Assembly (NCBI GenBank): GCA_964643295.1
Contig: CAZXSN010000001.1
Coordinates: forward strand, 62,001 to 126,000
Direction of reading: 5' to 3'
DNA: 64,000 nt
Source: Merdiplasma sp964643295
Lineage (GTDB): Bacteria > Bacillota > Clostridia > Lachnospirales > Lachnospiraceae
The notes below the pieces were generated by a model. That model was not told the origin of the DNA. It ran no database searches and saw nothing but the letters and a program-made list of their open reading frames with translations. The position numbers and the translations under genes are program-made. This document shows, piece after piece, positions 25,846 through 35,313 of the stretch (within the stretch, counting starts at the first letter, position 1; the number at the start of each line of letters is the position of its first letter).

Positions 25846-27486
25846 TTACTCCGCATATACAAAGGTTCCGGGGAGAACAATCGATTTATCATTCAGCCAG
25901 AGGCTGGTGATCTCTTCGTCCGGGTAAGCGATGTAGGTCACGCTGCAGTTCGTCCCTTCGATCAGCGCATTATCCACGGTATACTGCCAGAACGTATCCA
26001 TATCCTCCATCGTCGCATCAACACTGGTGGCTTTCTTCAGAAGATCCTGATACTCCGCGCTGTCATAGAATCCTTCCGTCGTTCCGGTAGCAAACGAATC
26101 GGCGCTCATCACATGAGACCAGATATTGGCCAGATAGTCAGAAGAACGCGTACTGTTGATGTAGAGATCCCATTCCGCAGGATCAGAGGAAACCGCATTC
26201 AGGGAGTTCCTTTCCAGTGCGGAGATCGAAGCGTTAATCCCGGCAGCCTGAAGCAGAGCCTGCACAAGCACCGCGCTGTCGGATCCGCCGGACTCGCAGA
26301 GAATAACCAGCTCTTCGCCATTATAACTGCTCTGTGCGAGGTATTCCGCAGCCTTCGCCGGATCAGCAGGGGAAGTCTGATAATTTTCCCAGGTCTCCCA
26401 TTCCGGATTGTAATCCGGGAAGCAGTCCGTGCCCAGGGTCGCCACCGGGCTGTTTGATTCGATCCCCAGACCCTGGCACATATCCTCAGATCCTACCGCG
26501 TAAAAAATCGCCGTGCGAAGATTCACATCGCTGCAGAGACTCGCTTCGTTGGCATTCGCCTCCAGATAGAAAACGCCGTTCGCCGGAGCCACCGCCAGTC
26601 CGAACTGCTCACTGTACTGTCCGCCGGACGCAAACTGTTCGATATAATCTGCGGGAAGTGCCTGGCACAGATCCGTTGTCCCGGTAGTGAGCGCCGTCAC
26701 CTTCTGCGTTGCTTCCGTGATGTTGATGATATCGATTTCATCGACATTCGCATACTGGCAGCGCTGCCGGTCCTCATGTCCTTCTGCCCAGTAGTTCTCA
26801 TCCTTTACCATGGATACGGATGCTCCCTCCACGTAATCAGCCAGCTTATACGGGCCGGTCCCGCAGGCATCCGAATTAAACTGCGATTCAGAGGCATTGT
26901 AGGCAGCCTCCGTAAACATGAAGCAGCGCATGACAATATTTTCCAGTTCCCCTTTATTGTTCAGTTCCCGCTCACAGGTCATCTTCACGGTGGTATCATC
27001 TACCGCTTCCCAGCCCTGAATGACGCTCCAGCCGGAAGTCTGTCCGTATTCCTGCGTTTTCTGGAAGGAAAACACAACATCGCTGGCCTTTAACGGATTG
27101 CCCGCATGATCATGGATATCATCATGGATGTAGAAGAGATACTCGCCGGAACCGGCTTCATGATCGTACCCGCCAAATTCGCCGCGGCTGCCGTCCGCCA
27201 GAACGGGAACCATCTCGCTTCCCAGCCCGTTCGATACCTGAAACAGCATTTCGTACATAGAATATACTTCGGTTGAGGATCCCCACAACCCCATCGGGTT
27301 TAAGCTCAGCCGGTCCGCATCCATTGTGATCTTATCCTTCTGCGCCGAGGTGGACGGATCCACTTCCTGCTCCTGTGCGCCGCCGATCGCGCCGCCAATC
27401 TCCACCACTTCCTCCGCAAACACGCTGCCTGCCAAAGTGCCTGCTAAAACTGCCGCCATCACTACTGCTGCTACGTTTCTTTTCAT
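25846..27486 (-). CDS. dppA: ABC transporter substrate-binding protein (family 5)
   Basis: The 546-residue secreted protein has a signal peptide MKRNVAAVVMAAVLAGTL with cleavage likely after SVFA. It then has the family 5 (peptide/nickel) binding-protein fold: MYEMLFQVSN near the N-terminus, DDIHDHAGNPLKASDVVFSF (about 135-155), GTGPYKL (about 207) and the DLRTAIFYAVG-type hinge near 310. There is no lipobox Cys, unusual for a Gram-positive binding protein, so membrane attachment is unclear. Ligand type cannot be read from sequence. It lies 92 bp downstream of the membrane protein gene and leads the transporter genes. AAAGGAG precedes the ATG. Confidence 0.92.
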   Translation of the reverse strand: MKRNVAAVVMAAVLAGTLAGSVFAEEVVEIGGAIGGAQEQEVDPSTSAQKDKITMDADRLSLNPMGLWGSSTEVYSMYEMLFQVSNGLGSEMVPVLADGSRGEFGGYDHEAGSGEYLFYIHDDIHDHAGNPLKASDVVFSFQKTQEYGQTSGWSVIQGWEAVDDTTVKMTCERELNNKGELENIVMRCFMFTEAAYNASESQFNSDACGTGPYKLADYVEGASVSMVKDENYWAEGHEDRQRCQYANVDEIDIINITEATQKVTALTTGTTDLCQALPADYIEQFASGGQYSEQFGLAVAPANGVFYLEANANEASLCSDVNLRTAIFYAVGSEDMCQGLGIESNSPVATLGTDCFPDYNPEWETWENYQTSPADPAKAAEYLAQSSYNGEELVILCESGGSDSAVLVQALLQAAGINASISALERNSLNAVSSDPAEWDLYINSTRSSDYLANIWSHVMSADSFATGTTEGFYDSAEYQDLLKKATSVDATMEDMDTFWQYTVDNALIEGTNCSVTYIAYPDEEITSLWLNDKSIVLPGTFVYAE

Positions 27487-27578
27487 GATAAACTCCTTTC
27501 CTGTGAGATTCCCCCACTGACCGCTTCCGCGGATTTTAAATTATGATCATTACGGCAGAACCGTATTGAGTCCGTTCC

Positions 27579-28304
27579 TCACCAGATCTCATTTGCATCT
27601 TCCGGCACTGGTGTATCATTTTTGATCCATTTGATTTTTCGCCTGTCTTCCATCAGGAAAATCAGAAAACTAAACACTGCCCCCAAAGCTTCTCCCAGAA
27701 GCGCCGCCGCGTCGCTGCTTTCCCATTCAGCCCCGCTGCTTATCTTGACCGCTGCCATGAGCAGGAAGACCGCTCCGAGATAGATGGCAAGAAACAGCGC
27801 TCCCCTCTTTAATTTTACCCGGGACGCCAGGTAATCCCCCATAGTCATCCTGCGGGGAAGTCCTATCTGAAGGATCATGCAGTATGCCAGATAGGAAAAG
27901 GGAAGCCATTCCAGCATCTGCATGACTCCAATCAGCTTTATCCTATTCAGCTGGGAAGTGCTTATACCGCCCACAATCAGCACTGCCGCTGTCACAAGTA
28001 TGGCCAGAAAGCCGTAAATCTTCTTTCTTTTCCATTCGCCGTCCGGTTCCTCATAACGGCAGTAATCCGCCGTGTAGATCCGTTCGATCCGATAACCTCT
28101 GCCGTTCTGCCTGGGAACCCGGTGTTCCGAGTAGCCAAGAAAAAACCGGTGATAGGCTGTACTGTGGGAAATCTGGCTGTCCAGCTCATTTCCCCCGAAT
28201 ACCTCCGCATTCCTTATAAGACGCTTTGAAAGTCCTCCCATCTGACGCCTCCCCGCAGCCGCTGCCGCCTTAAAAACTTCTGCCAAAGATCCCTGCTTCC
28301 TCAT
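27579..28304 (-). CDS. Integral membrane protein of unknown function
   Basis: I do not recognise the family. The 241-residue protein has a basic N-terminal region of about 95 residues (KKIYGFLAIL marks its end) and four hydrophobic segments at about 97-115 (FLAILVTAAVLIVGG), 125-147, 170-185 (ALFLAIYLGAVFLLMAA) and 203-218 (LLGEALGAVFSFLIFL). A short cytosolic-looking tail follows. It sits 34 bp after GH31 and 92 bp before the binding-protein gene, so it is almost certainly in the operon. A role as an accessory to transport or sensing is a guess from position only. The start has AAGGAAG about 14 bases upstream, slightly far. Confidence 0.75.
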   Translation of the reverse strand: MRKQGSLAEVFKAAAAAGRRQMGGLSKRLIRNAEVFGGNELDSQISHSTAYHRFFLGYSEHRVPRQNGRGYRIERIYTADYCRYEEPDGEWKRKKIYGFLAILVTAAVLIVGGISTSQLNRIKLIGVMQMLEWLPFSYLAYCMILQIGLPRRMTMGDYLASRVKLKRGALFLAIYLGAVFLLMAAVKISSGAEWESSDAAALLGEALGAVFSFLIFLMEDRRKIKWIKNDTPVPEDANEIW

Positions 28305-28338
28305 TTACAGAAATGAAGCTTCCTTATTGATTCCGGAT

Positions 28339-30951
28339 TTACGCCAGCAAAATCTCCCGCAGCACGGATTTCATTTCCTCCGCAAGAACCATCGCTTCCA
28401 GTGTGGCAAGCTTTGCTGTCCACCCGGAAGCACCGGTCAAAATCCGGTATATCCGTTCCTTCTGTGAAAACGGGATCTGTGCCCGGTTGAGCGCCTCATA
28501 GGCGGCCTGCTGCACATTGTTCTCAAGCACCGCTGTATCTTCTTTCAGTGTGATCGTAAAGCACTCCGTCACAGGGCATTCCCCGGCTGCAACCGTCAAA
28601 ATGTGCCTGTCTGAATCATACCGGGTATCGAACGGTACCTCTCTGCCTGCAAGTTCCACCATTTTTACCGCATCCGCAGCGATCCCGTAGAATTCCACCT
28701 CATAGGACCGTCTCGCCGGAATAAGTTCCAGGGACCCTCTGGCCGGACCGATCGTAAACTGTTTTCGTTCACCCCATACAAGACGATAGGAAGTTTTCAC
28801 AAACTCGCCCTGCTCAAAACGAAGGGAGACGCCGTCATCCTCATAAAGATCAAACGTTCCTTCCTCCCCGCAGAAAACCTTCACCACCATCTGGCTGGGG
28901 TTGTCGGTCCTTGAGGAGACTTCCCTGCTGTTTTGCAGCGGTAAAATACTCCCGGCCCTGCCAAGCACCGGAATGGAATCGAGCGTACGGTGCATGGCGA
29001 TCATCCGGTCTCCCTCATAATGAAACCCTGTAAACAGATCAAACCACAGCCCTTCCGGGAGCCACGTTCTGACCATTCCCGTTCTCGTCTGCGGATCCGC
29101 CTTCGATGTAATGGGATGAACAATCAGCTCTGAGCCAAAGAAGTACTCGTTTCTCACCCGGTAGGCCTCTTCCCTGTCCGGATGAAGGTAGTACATCGGC
29201 TCGATCAGAGGGCGGTTCTGAGAGTGAAACCGTTCGTTCATCGTATACGTATAGGGAATCAGCTGATGGCGGAGTGTCAGGAACTTTCTCATGACCCGTT
29301 CCGTATCCGCGCAGAACTTCCAGGGTTCTTTCCCGGTAAATACCTCATCCGAACTGTGCATGCGCATGATCGGGGAGAATACCCCAAACTGAACCCATCT
29401 GGCCGTCAGCTCATCATCCCGGTATCCGTTGCGGTGCCCTCCGATGTCGTGACTCCACCATCCATACCCGACATTCGAGGCATTCGCGGTGAAAAAGGGC
29501 TGAAAATCCAGCGATTCCCAGGTGATAAACGTACTGCCGGAAAATCCGATCGGATACCTGTGGGAACCCAGTCCCGCATACCGGGAAAAATCCATCGGCC
29601 GCTTCCCGTTTCTGGCGTTATCAAGGTAGTGATAATGATTCAGCATCCATAGAGGATCATAGCCCGGGATTCGGGAATTCGATCCCTGCTGCCAGTCGAT
29701 CCACCAGAAATCCACACCTTTTTCCTCATTCGGATGATGGAGATACTTAAAATAGGCCTTTAAAAACGCGGGATCTGTCACATCAAAGGGAATGGGAACC
29801 TCTCTCTCATAATCCACACCGAGTTCCTTTGCCATTTCCGTGTACATTTCCTCGTGGGCCTTCACGCCGTCCGCGGGATGAACATTTAAGGAGAAATGCA
29901 TCCCGTTCTCATGGATTGTTTTCATCATCCCTTCCGGATCCGGGAACAGCTCTTTATTCCACGTATATCCCGTCCATCCCTTTCCGTACCGGGGATCGAT
30001 ATCCACGTAATGCCAGTCCATATCCAGAACACCGACCGAAACCGGGATTCCTTCCCTGCGAAATCTGTCCAGAAGAGCCAGGTAGCTTTCCTGGGTGTAG
30101 GCGTAAAACCGGCTCCACCAGTTTCCCAGGGCATACCTTGGCAGCAGCGGCGTTTTTCCTGTCATCTGATAGAAGACGTCCAGTGTTCCCAGATAATCTC
30201 TTCCATAATTCAGAAAATAGAGATCCCGATGTCCCTCCGGCGCCGGATGAACCCAGCCGTTCTCATCAAACACCAGGGAGTCGCTGTCATCAATCACGGA
30301 GAAGCCATTCCGGGACAAAAGTCCCTCACAGAGACTAACCGGTCTGTCCGGCTCTCCCCAGGCGTTCTCCTCCTTTTCCGAATCTTTGAAATACGTATCT
30401 CCCACCGCGTTATCTAAAGTAGACGCCGTCCCTTTGAGATTTCCCATGCTCTCAAGGCCCTGGTCTCCATAAAACCAGGTGCCGCTTTTGCGCAGGTACG
30501 GATTGCCGATCATCTGGATACTCAGAGTGCTGCCTGTAAACGGCTGGTTCTTCTCATAGGAAACGATCAGATTTTTCGTGATCACGCGCACGGTGTTTTC
30601 CCTTTCCTCTGTGTGATACTCCGGAACAGGAAAGTTTCTGTTTAATACGGTCTGCGTTTCCTGATCAACGAATTCCCCTTTCGGACTGAATTCGAGGCGT
30701 ACCAGGCGGTCTGTGAGAACCGTGATGCGGTACTTCTCTCCCTGCACAAGCGCCCCGCGGTTAGCGGCAGCGTTCGGGTTCTTTCCGTAGCAAAACTGCA
30801 TCGTAAGCTGTCCTCCCTTTTGCTGACCGGCTCTCTGTGCCGGTGAAAACCTCCAGAGGGTTTCGTAAGCCCTCTGCTCAGGAGACAGCATACCCTGCCA
30901 AAGCGGAAACGTATAGTGACCTCCTTTTCCAAACGCCTTGAAATCCTCCAT
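28339..30951 (-). CDS. Glycoside hydrolase family 31 enzyme
   Basis: GH31 enzymes are retaining alpha-glycosidases (alpha-glucosidase, alpha-xylosidase, sulfoquinovosidase and others). The start is placed at MEDFKAFGKGGHY (30951); a TTG at 31023 in the same frame lacks a ribosome site. The roughly 870-residue protein has an N-terminal beta-sandwich, then the catalytic barrel with LDMDWH (about 320), the nucleophile region DFWWIDWQQG (about 420) and the acid/base region WWSHDIGGH (about 510). C-terminal beta domains follow. The QQRWR motif of sulfoquinovosidases was not seen, so an alpha-glucosidase or xylosidase type is likelier. No signal peptide: it acts on imported sugars. It is the first gene of the operon, divergent from the AraC-type regulator. 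Confidence 0.92.
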   Translation of the reverse strand: MEDFKAFGKGGHYTFPLWQGMLSPEQRAYETLWRFSPAQRAGQQKGGQLTMQFCYGKNPNAAANRGALVQGEKYRITVLTDRLVRLEFSPKGEFVDQETQTVLNRNFPVPEYHTEERENTVRVITKNLIVSYEKNQPFTGSTLSIQMIGNPYLRKSGTWFYGDQGLESMGNLKGTASTLDNAVGDTYFKDSEKEENAWGEPDRPVSLCEGLLSRNGFSVIDDSDSLVFDENGWVHPAPEGHRDLYFLNYGRDYLGTLDVFYQMTGKTPLLPRYALGNWWSRFYAYTQESYLALLDRFRREGIPVSVGVLDMDWHYVDIDPRYGKGWTGYTWNKELFPDPEGMMKTIHENGMHFSLNVHPADGVKAHEEMYTEMAKELGVDYEREVPIPFDVTDPAFLKAYFKYLHHPNEEKGVDFWWIDWQQGSNSRIPGYDPLWMLNHYHYLDNARNGKRPMDFSRYAGLGSHRYPIGFSGSTFITWESLDFQPFFTANASNVGYGWWSHDIGGHRNGYRDDELTARWVQFGVFSPIMRMHSSDEVFTGKEPWKFCADTERVMRKFLTLRHQLIPYTYTMNERFHSQNRPLIEPMYYLHPDREEAYRVRNEYFFGSELIVHPITSKADPQTRTGMVRTWLPEGLWFDLFTGFHYEGDRMIAMHRTLDSIPVLGRAGSILPLQNSREVSSRTDNPSQMVVKVFCGEEGTFDLYEDDGVSLRFEQGEFVKTSYRLVWGERKQFTIGPARGSLELIPARRSYEVEFYGIAADAVKMVELAGREVPFDTRYDSDRHILTVAAGECPVTECFTITLKEDTAVLENNVQQAAYEALNRAQIPFSQKERIYRILTGASGWTAKLATLEAMVLAEEMKSVLREILLA

Positions 30952-31041
30952 TTCGATACCCTGATATTTTCCAGGAGGCCTGTTTTCTTCCAGATAAGCG
31001 CAGATAGAATCAGATAAAACCAAGATCAGACTGTTATTGAC

Positions 31042-31055
31042 GCATCCTGGGATGC
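31042..31055. promoter_or_regulatory. Palindromic operator candidate between GH31 and regulator genes
   Basis: GCATCC-TG-GGATGC is a perfect 6+6 inverted repeat. It touches the -35 box of the regulator promoter and lies about 90 bp before the GH31 start. Its position suits autoregulation or control of the divergent operon. Confidence 0.45.
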
Positions 31056-31084
31056 TTGAAAAAAAAGAAATGGTGGATTATAAT
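31056..31084 (+). promoter_or_regulatory. Promoter of the AraC-type regulator
   Basis: TTGAAA (31056-31061) and a perfect TATAAT (31079-31084) are separated by 17 nt, about 112 bp before the start codon. Confidence 0.7.
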
Positions 31085-31196
31085 CAAAGAAAGGACAGGA
31101 TGAAGCAGCGGACATGCGGGAATTTTTCCATCTTTCCCTGTCATCCGCTCAAAAGTGCAGGGAAGAGACTCTTCCCGGTCAGGAAAGGATACAATA

Positions 31197-33428
31197 ATGG
31201 AATCGCAGAACAATTTTTCCCTCTCTTCTCTGAAAAATCAGAGAATCGATTTCAGGCAGGAAATCCGCCGGTATATCGCCCTGCTGCTGATTCCGCTCTT
31301 TTTCTGCATTATGCTCTACTTCAGTGTACAGAAAATCAGTTATAATCAGTACCGGCTCAGTGCGGAAAGAACAGCGGAACAGTTCCAGTTACAGATTTCC
31401 TCTATGATGCACGAAGTGAATCTGGTCAGCGATTCCCTGATCAGCGACTTCATCGCCCTGGAAAATGATCAGAAGGAGAATATCTCGTCCTCGCTTCTGT
31501 ATACCTACTCTGACCCGCCCAGTATCTGTCGGCAGCTCTCCATCCGCAGAGAAAACAGCAGTTATATCGAACACATTTACTTAATCCCGCTGCAGCAGCC
31601 CTATATCTATTCCGACAGCGGCTATTACAATATGGTTTCTCTGGAAAGCATCCTCAGGGGGATGGGAACGGACCAGAACAGTCTTTTTGAGGTGGAAGAG
31701 AAAAAATGGAATATGCTTTCAGAAGGGCATCTCAGCAATCCTTACTGTCTCTCGCCTTTCCGGGACAGCTCCGGAAATATTCTCGGCTATCTTCTGATTA
31801 CCCTGGATTTGAATGCGTTCATGGAAGTGATCTTTAATATTAACGCAGAATTTGCCTGTCTGTATAATGATACTACATTCCTGCCGTCGCTGCCCCTGGA
31901 GAGAGTCTACTCTGCGCAGGAACTCGGCTCGGAAACCATTGTCAGCCGCCTGCTGAAAAAACCGGTCAAGTGCTTTCAGCTTCAGGTGGATGACTATACC
32001 TACATGATTGCCATCAGCAAAAGCAGTTATTACCTGCCCTTTTTCATCATCAGCCTCTGTTTTGTCCTCTATGCGGTCCTCGTTTTTGCCTTCAGTTTTT
32101 TCTACCTTTACCGGGTTTCGAAAAACCGCTATCTGCAGCTCTCCCGCCTGATTGATGCCCTCCCGCAGGAGTCTGCCACGGTAAGCTACAAAAACCTGAT
32201 CCCGGCTGTCCAGACTGCACTTTTAAACTACCGGGACCAGAACAAACTGCATCAGGAAACACTGAATGATCATCTGCTTCACGGAATCCTGCACGCCCAG
32301 TATAAGGATCATCTGCTTACGCGCGGCCTGCAGCAGCTGCAGATTCCGACAGAAAATGCCCGCTATCATGTGGCGATTTTCTATCTCAAAAGCTATGACA
32401 ATGTAGCGCTGCTCACCAGCGATGAGGATGACGTGTTCCATATGACCTGGGTCATTTTTCAGACAGCCGTAAAACAGTTCACCGACGATTCGTTTCGTTC
32501 CGTCAGCTGTACGGAACCGGAGCGGTTCGTCACGCTCTTCTACACTCTGTCCAGTGAATGTCCGGACAGGCACGTAATGGCAGCCTGCGAAAGCATCTGC
32601 AAATTTTTAAGCGACGGATACGGAATCCATCTCCATACCGCCATCAGCGGCACCGTCACCGCCCCGGAGGATCTTGCCTTTGCCTTTGCCCAGGCGCAGA
32701 ATCTGGAGCGTTTTGCCGTCGCTGTCGATGATCAGTCGAAAATCATCAGTGAGAGCCTCCTGCATGAAAACGGCGGTCTGATTCTGAAGGGAGATTTTTT
32801 CCGCCAGACGCAGACCCTGATCAACACCCTGCTCATTGGGAAATATGATCTCATACCCTCCATGGTCGCCTCCCTCCTGCAGGAACATGTCTCTCCCCTT
32901 ACAGCGGATTACGAGTTATCCACTCAGAGGCTCTACACCGTGTCCCATATCCTGCGGGAATTTCTGCTCACTGTAAATCAGCCGGGTTTTGACGCACAGA
33001 CATCCTGCGAACAGCTTTCAGCTGCCGGATCCATTTCTGAACTGACAGCGGCTGCGGAAGAGATCTTCACACGGCTGTCTCAAAGCGCCTCCCAGAAAAA
33101 GACCTCTTTCCGGGAGGTAGATGAGGCATGCCGGTTTATTCAGGAGAACTTAAGCGACCAGAACCTGAATGTTTCCATGATCTGTGAAGCGGTCGGCCTC
33201 ATCGTGCAGCGCTTAACCCCCATGTTCCAGGAACAGCTGAACATGGGGATTGCGGAATACGTCAATTTCCGGCGTATTGAAGAGGCGAAAACGCTGCTTG
33301 CTGACACCAAGCTTACGGTCAAACAGATTGCCGCAAAAATCGGTTACAGCACCACGGATACCCTGACCAGGAACTTCCGGAAACTGGAAAACATGACCCC
33401 GACAGAGTACCGGAAAGTTGTACTCTGA
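31197..33428 (+). CDS. Membrane-anchored AraC-family regulator
   Basis: The start ATG at 31197 (MESQNNFSLS) follows AGGAAAGG. The 743-residue protein has a transmembrane helix at about 24-42 (IALLLIPLFFCIMLYF), an extracytoplasmic sensor of about 230 residues and a second helix at about 281-303 (FFIISLCFVLYAVLVFAF). A cytoplasmic linker follows, then a C-terminal AraC/XylS DNA-binding domain: LNVSMICEAVGLIVQRLTPMF for the first helix-turn-helix and TVKQIAAKIGYSTTDTLTRNFRK for the second. Such YesN-fusion-like regulators sense extracellular ligands, often carbohydrates, and activate neighbouring uptake genes. Divergence from the GH31 operon makes that its probable target. It ends 5 bp from the convergent secreted-protein gene. 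Confidence 0.88.
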   Translation: MESQNNFSLSSLKNQRIDFRQEIRRYIALLLIPLFFCIMLYFSVQKISYNQYRLSAERTAEQFQLQISSMMHEVNLVSDSLISDFIALENDQKENISSSLLYTYSDPPSICRQLSIRRENSSYIEHIYLIPLQQPYIYSDSGYYNMVSLESILRGMGTDQNSLFEVEEKKWNMLSEGHLSNPYCLSPFRDSSGNILGYLLITLDLNAFMEVIFNINAEFACLYNDTTFLPSLPLERVYSAQELGSETIVSRLLKKPVKCFQLQVDDYTYMIAISKSSYYLPFFIISLCFVLYAVLVFAFSFFYLYRVSKNRYLQLSRLIDALPQESATVSYKNLIPAVQTALLNYRDQNKLHQETLNDHLLHGILHAQYKDHLLTRGLQQLQIPTENARYHVAIFYLKSYDNVALLTSDEDDVFHMTWVIFQTAVKQFTDDSFRSVSCTEPERFVTLFYTLSSECPDRHVMAACESICKFLSDGYGIHLHTAISGTVTAPEDLAFAFAQAQNLERFAVAVDDQSKIISESLLHENGGLILKGDFFRQTQTLINTLLIGKYDLIPSMVASLLQEHVSPLTADYELSTQRLYTVSHILREFLLTVNQPGFDAQTSCEQLSAAGSISELTAAAEEIFTRLSQSASQKKTSFREVDEACRFIQENLSDQNLNVSMICEAVGLIVQRLTPMFQEQLNMGIAEYVNFRRIEEAKTLLADTKLTVKQIAAKIGYSTTDTLTRNFRKLENMTPTEYRKVVL

Positions 33429-33433
33429 GCTTT

Positions 33434-35290
33434 CTATTCCCCATCGGGTTTTGTCCAGCCGCATCCGTTGAAGTACAGCCACGGCCAGCGCATATGGTCT
33501 CCCCACATCATGGACTGGGATAGGACATAGCCGTCAGCCGCTTTCAGTTTGGTAGTCGCCAGATCCGGCACCTGTACCATCGTCCCCCCGTTGTAATTCT
33601 TGGAAAAGGCCACAGTCTCTCCGTTCCATTCCGCTTCAATCGGTTCATCTTTGTTTGTGGAAAGAAGCAGATGCCCAATCCAGGCGGGATCATTGTCCGC
33701 CTCGTAAACGGTCGCTTCCTCCTCATTCTCCGTGACCGAATAAGTGCCATCCCCGTTGTCGGTAAGGAATGCGACCGCCTGCTTTTGCATGCCTTCTCCC
33801 TGCAGATAAGCGTAATTGAAACTTGTCGGGCAGCTTCCGACATCAGAGAGTTCCACCTCGTTCGCATTGGAAAGCCCGTATACCACCTGTGCCGTTACTG
33901 TACCGTAATAATCCAGTCCTCCTCCCGTCTGCACCATGTAGGTGTAAACCGAACCGATCTCGGTAGTATAGCTTGCTTCCCCGTCAAACCCTTCCACTTT
34001 GTCGGTGTTGACCTCGATCGTCATTGTTGTATACACCGGCGTATAGGCCCAGTAGACCATGTTTACCGCGATCTGTGTAACAGCAGCGTCCGCGAAGACA
34101 CTGTACTCACCATCCGCGATTTCCTCTCCGTTTTGTTCCACGGTTTTTAAGCCTGTGTTTGGCTGCAGCACATAGGTATCCCCGTACTTTCCGGAAAGCG
34201 TGATGGTCACATCCTCCGCTTCCAGTTTGGATGCGTCCGTTCCCTCAGGCCAGGTGACATAAAAGTTATCCGTCGCATCATGGTAGCTGCCGCTTTCTGA
34301 TTCTTCCTGCTTAGGTTCCTCCTGCCCATCCGGTTCACTCTGACTCTCCGGGCCACTCTGCTCTTCCGGACCACTCTGCCCTTCCGGGCCATTCTGGCCT
34401 TCCGGGCTTTCTTGACCATCCGGGCCATTCTGGCCTTCCGGACCGCCCTGGCCATTCGGGCCACCCTGGCCTTCCGGACCGCCCTGACCATTTGGACCGC
34501 CCGGTCCGGGTCCCATCATTTGCTGCTCCTCATGGGAATAGTCACAGATGATTGGTTTTCCATAGGTATTATCCCCGACCCAGGTCCATACCGGTTCGTT
34601 CTCTGCAGTTACCTTTTCCTCAAGCGGCTTCTTTGCTGGAAGAGGGAGCTCTACCGCATCATACCCACCGGCTCCCCACCGGGACGCAGACGGATTCGAG
34701 GGAGACGATTCCGCACTGAATTCCCGACCGTAAATATACACAGTCGCCCGGAAAGAAGCAGGATCCAGTTCCTGTCCATCGTACAGAATCCCATGGACAG
34801 ACAGGTTGAACACATACTCTCCATTGCCGTTGCCGCCCTGGCAGCTCCATTCCACTCCGCCGTTATCTACCTCATAACCTTCCGGCTGTTTCCACTCCAG
34901 ATCTCCCGTATGCAGCTGATAGGAGAGCGTCCCGTTTTCAAAGGCACCCTCCAGTTCCTCTCCATGAAAAAGAAGATCCTCCACGTAATAGCCGTCTCCT
35001 TCATCCAAAGACACATAAGCCTGGCTGGTGTCGATCAGCTGATCATCCACATCTGACCCGTCCGCAAAGCTTATTGTCATCACAGCCGCCGTGGAATCAT
35101 CATAGAGAACATCATGCTCTTCTTCCTCTGCCTTCAGAGTCGTGTAGCCGTTCGTGTCCGCACTGCCGTACAGATTGCTCTCCACGGAAAGCGTCGGCAA
35201 ATCTGCCGCAAAAACAGCGGTTCCTGCCGCGCCTGCCAGGCATACTGCGGCAATCACAGTCAGTAGTGTGTTTGCTGTCCTGTCTTTCAT
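33434..35290 (-). CDS. Secreted protein with collagen-like Gly-X-Y segment
   Basis: I do not recognise the globular parts. The 618-residue protein has a signal peptide (MKDRTANTLLTVIAAVCLAG, cleavage near AVFA) and an acidic beta-rich region to about residue 255. A Gly/Pro/Gln-rich stretch of about 65 residues in Gly-X-Y register follows (GPE-GQN-GPE-GQS type triplets, about 260-325), then a Glu/Ser linker and a second beta-rich region. No LPxTG motif, membrane anchor or lipobox was found, so it may be released or held non-covalently. AAAGGAGG precedes the ATG. A perfect operator-like palindrome lies in its leader. It is convergent with the AraC-type gene. Confidence 0.8.
   Translation of the reverse strand: MKDRTANTLLTVIAAVCLAGAAGTAVFAADLPTLSVESNLYGSADTNGYTTLKAEEEEHDVLYDDSTAAVMTISFADGSDVDDQLIDTSQAYVSLDEGDGYYVEDLLFHGEELEGAFENGTLSYQLHTGDLEWKQPEGYEVDNGGVEWSCQGGNGNGEYVFNLSVHGILYDGQELDPASFRATVYIYGREFSAESSPSNPSASRWGAGGYDAVELPLPAKKPLEEKVTAENEPVWTWVGDNTYGKPIICDYSHEEQQMMGPGPGGPNGQGGPEGQGGPNGQGGPEGQNGPDGQESPEGQNGPEGQSGPEEQSGPESQSEPDGQEEPKQEESESGSYHDATDNFYVTWPEGTDASKLEAEDVTITLSGKYGDTYVLQPNTGLKTVEQNGEEIADGEYSVFADAAVTQIAVNMVYWAYTPVYTTMTIEVNTDKVEGFDGEASYTTEIGSVYTYMVQTGGGLDYYGTVTAQVVYGLSNANEVELSDVGSCPTSFNYAYLQGEGMQKQAVAFLTDNGDGTYSVTENEEEATVYEADNDPAWIGHLLLSTNKDEPIEAEWNGETVAFSKNYNGGTMVQVPDLATTKLKAADGYVLSQSMMWGDHMRWPWLYFNGCGWTKPDGE
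34315..34513 (-). repeat. Degenerate 18-bp tandem repeats coding the collagen-like stretch
   Basis: GGCCAG, GGTCCG and GAAGGC-type hexamers alternate in blocks of about 18 bp, encoding GPxGQx units. Copies become more divergent and Glu-rich towards the 3' side. Such tracts can change length by slippage. Confidence 0.75.
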
Positions 35291-35313
35291 ATCTGCTCCT
35301 CCTTTTGCATGTA

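Noticed and set aside
28339..30951. Sulfoquinovosidase identity for the GH31 enzyme
   Set aside because: The AprA-like neighbour suggested sulfur chemistry, but the sulfoquinovose-binding QQRWR motif was not seen and no sulfoglycolysis genes are present.
34315..34513. CRISPR-like array
   Set aside because: The periodic repeats are in frame and code for Gly-X-Y triplets; there are no unique spacers and no cas genes.
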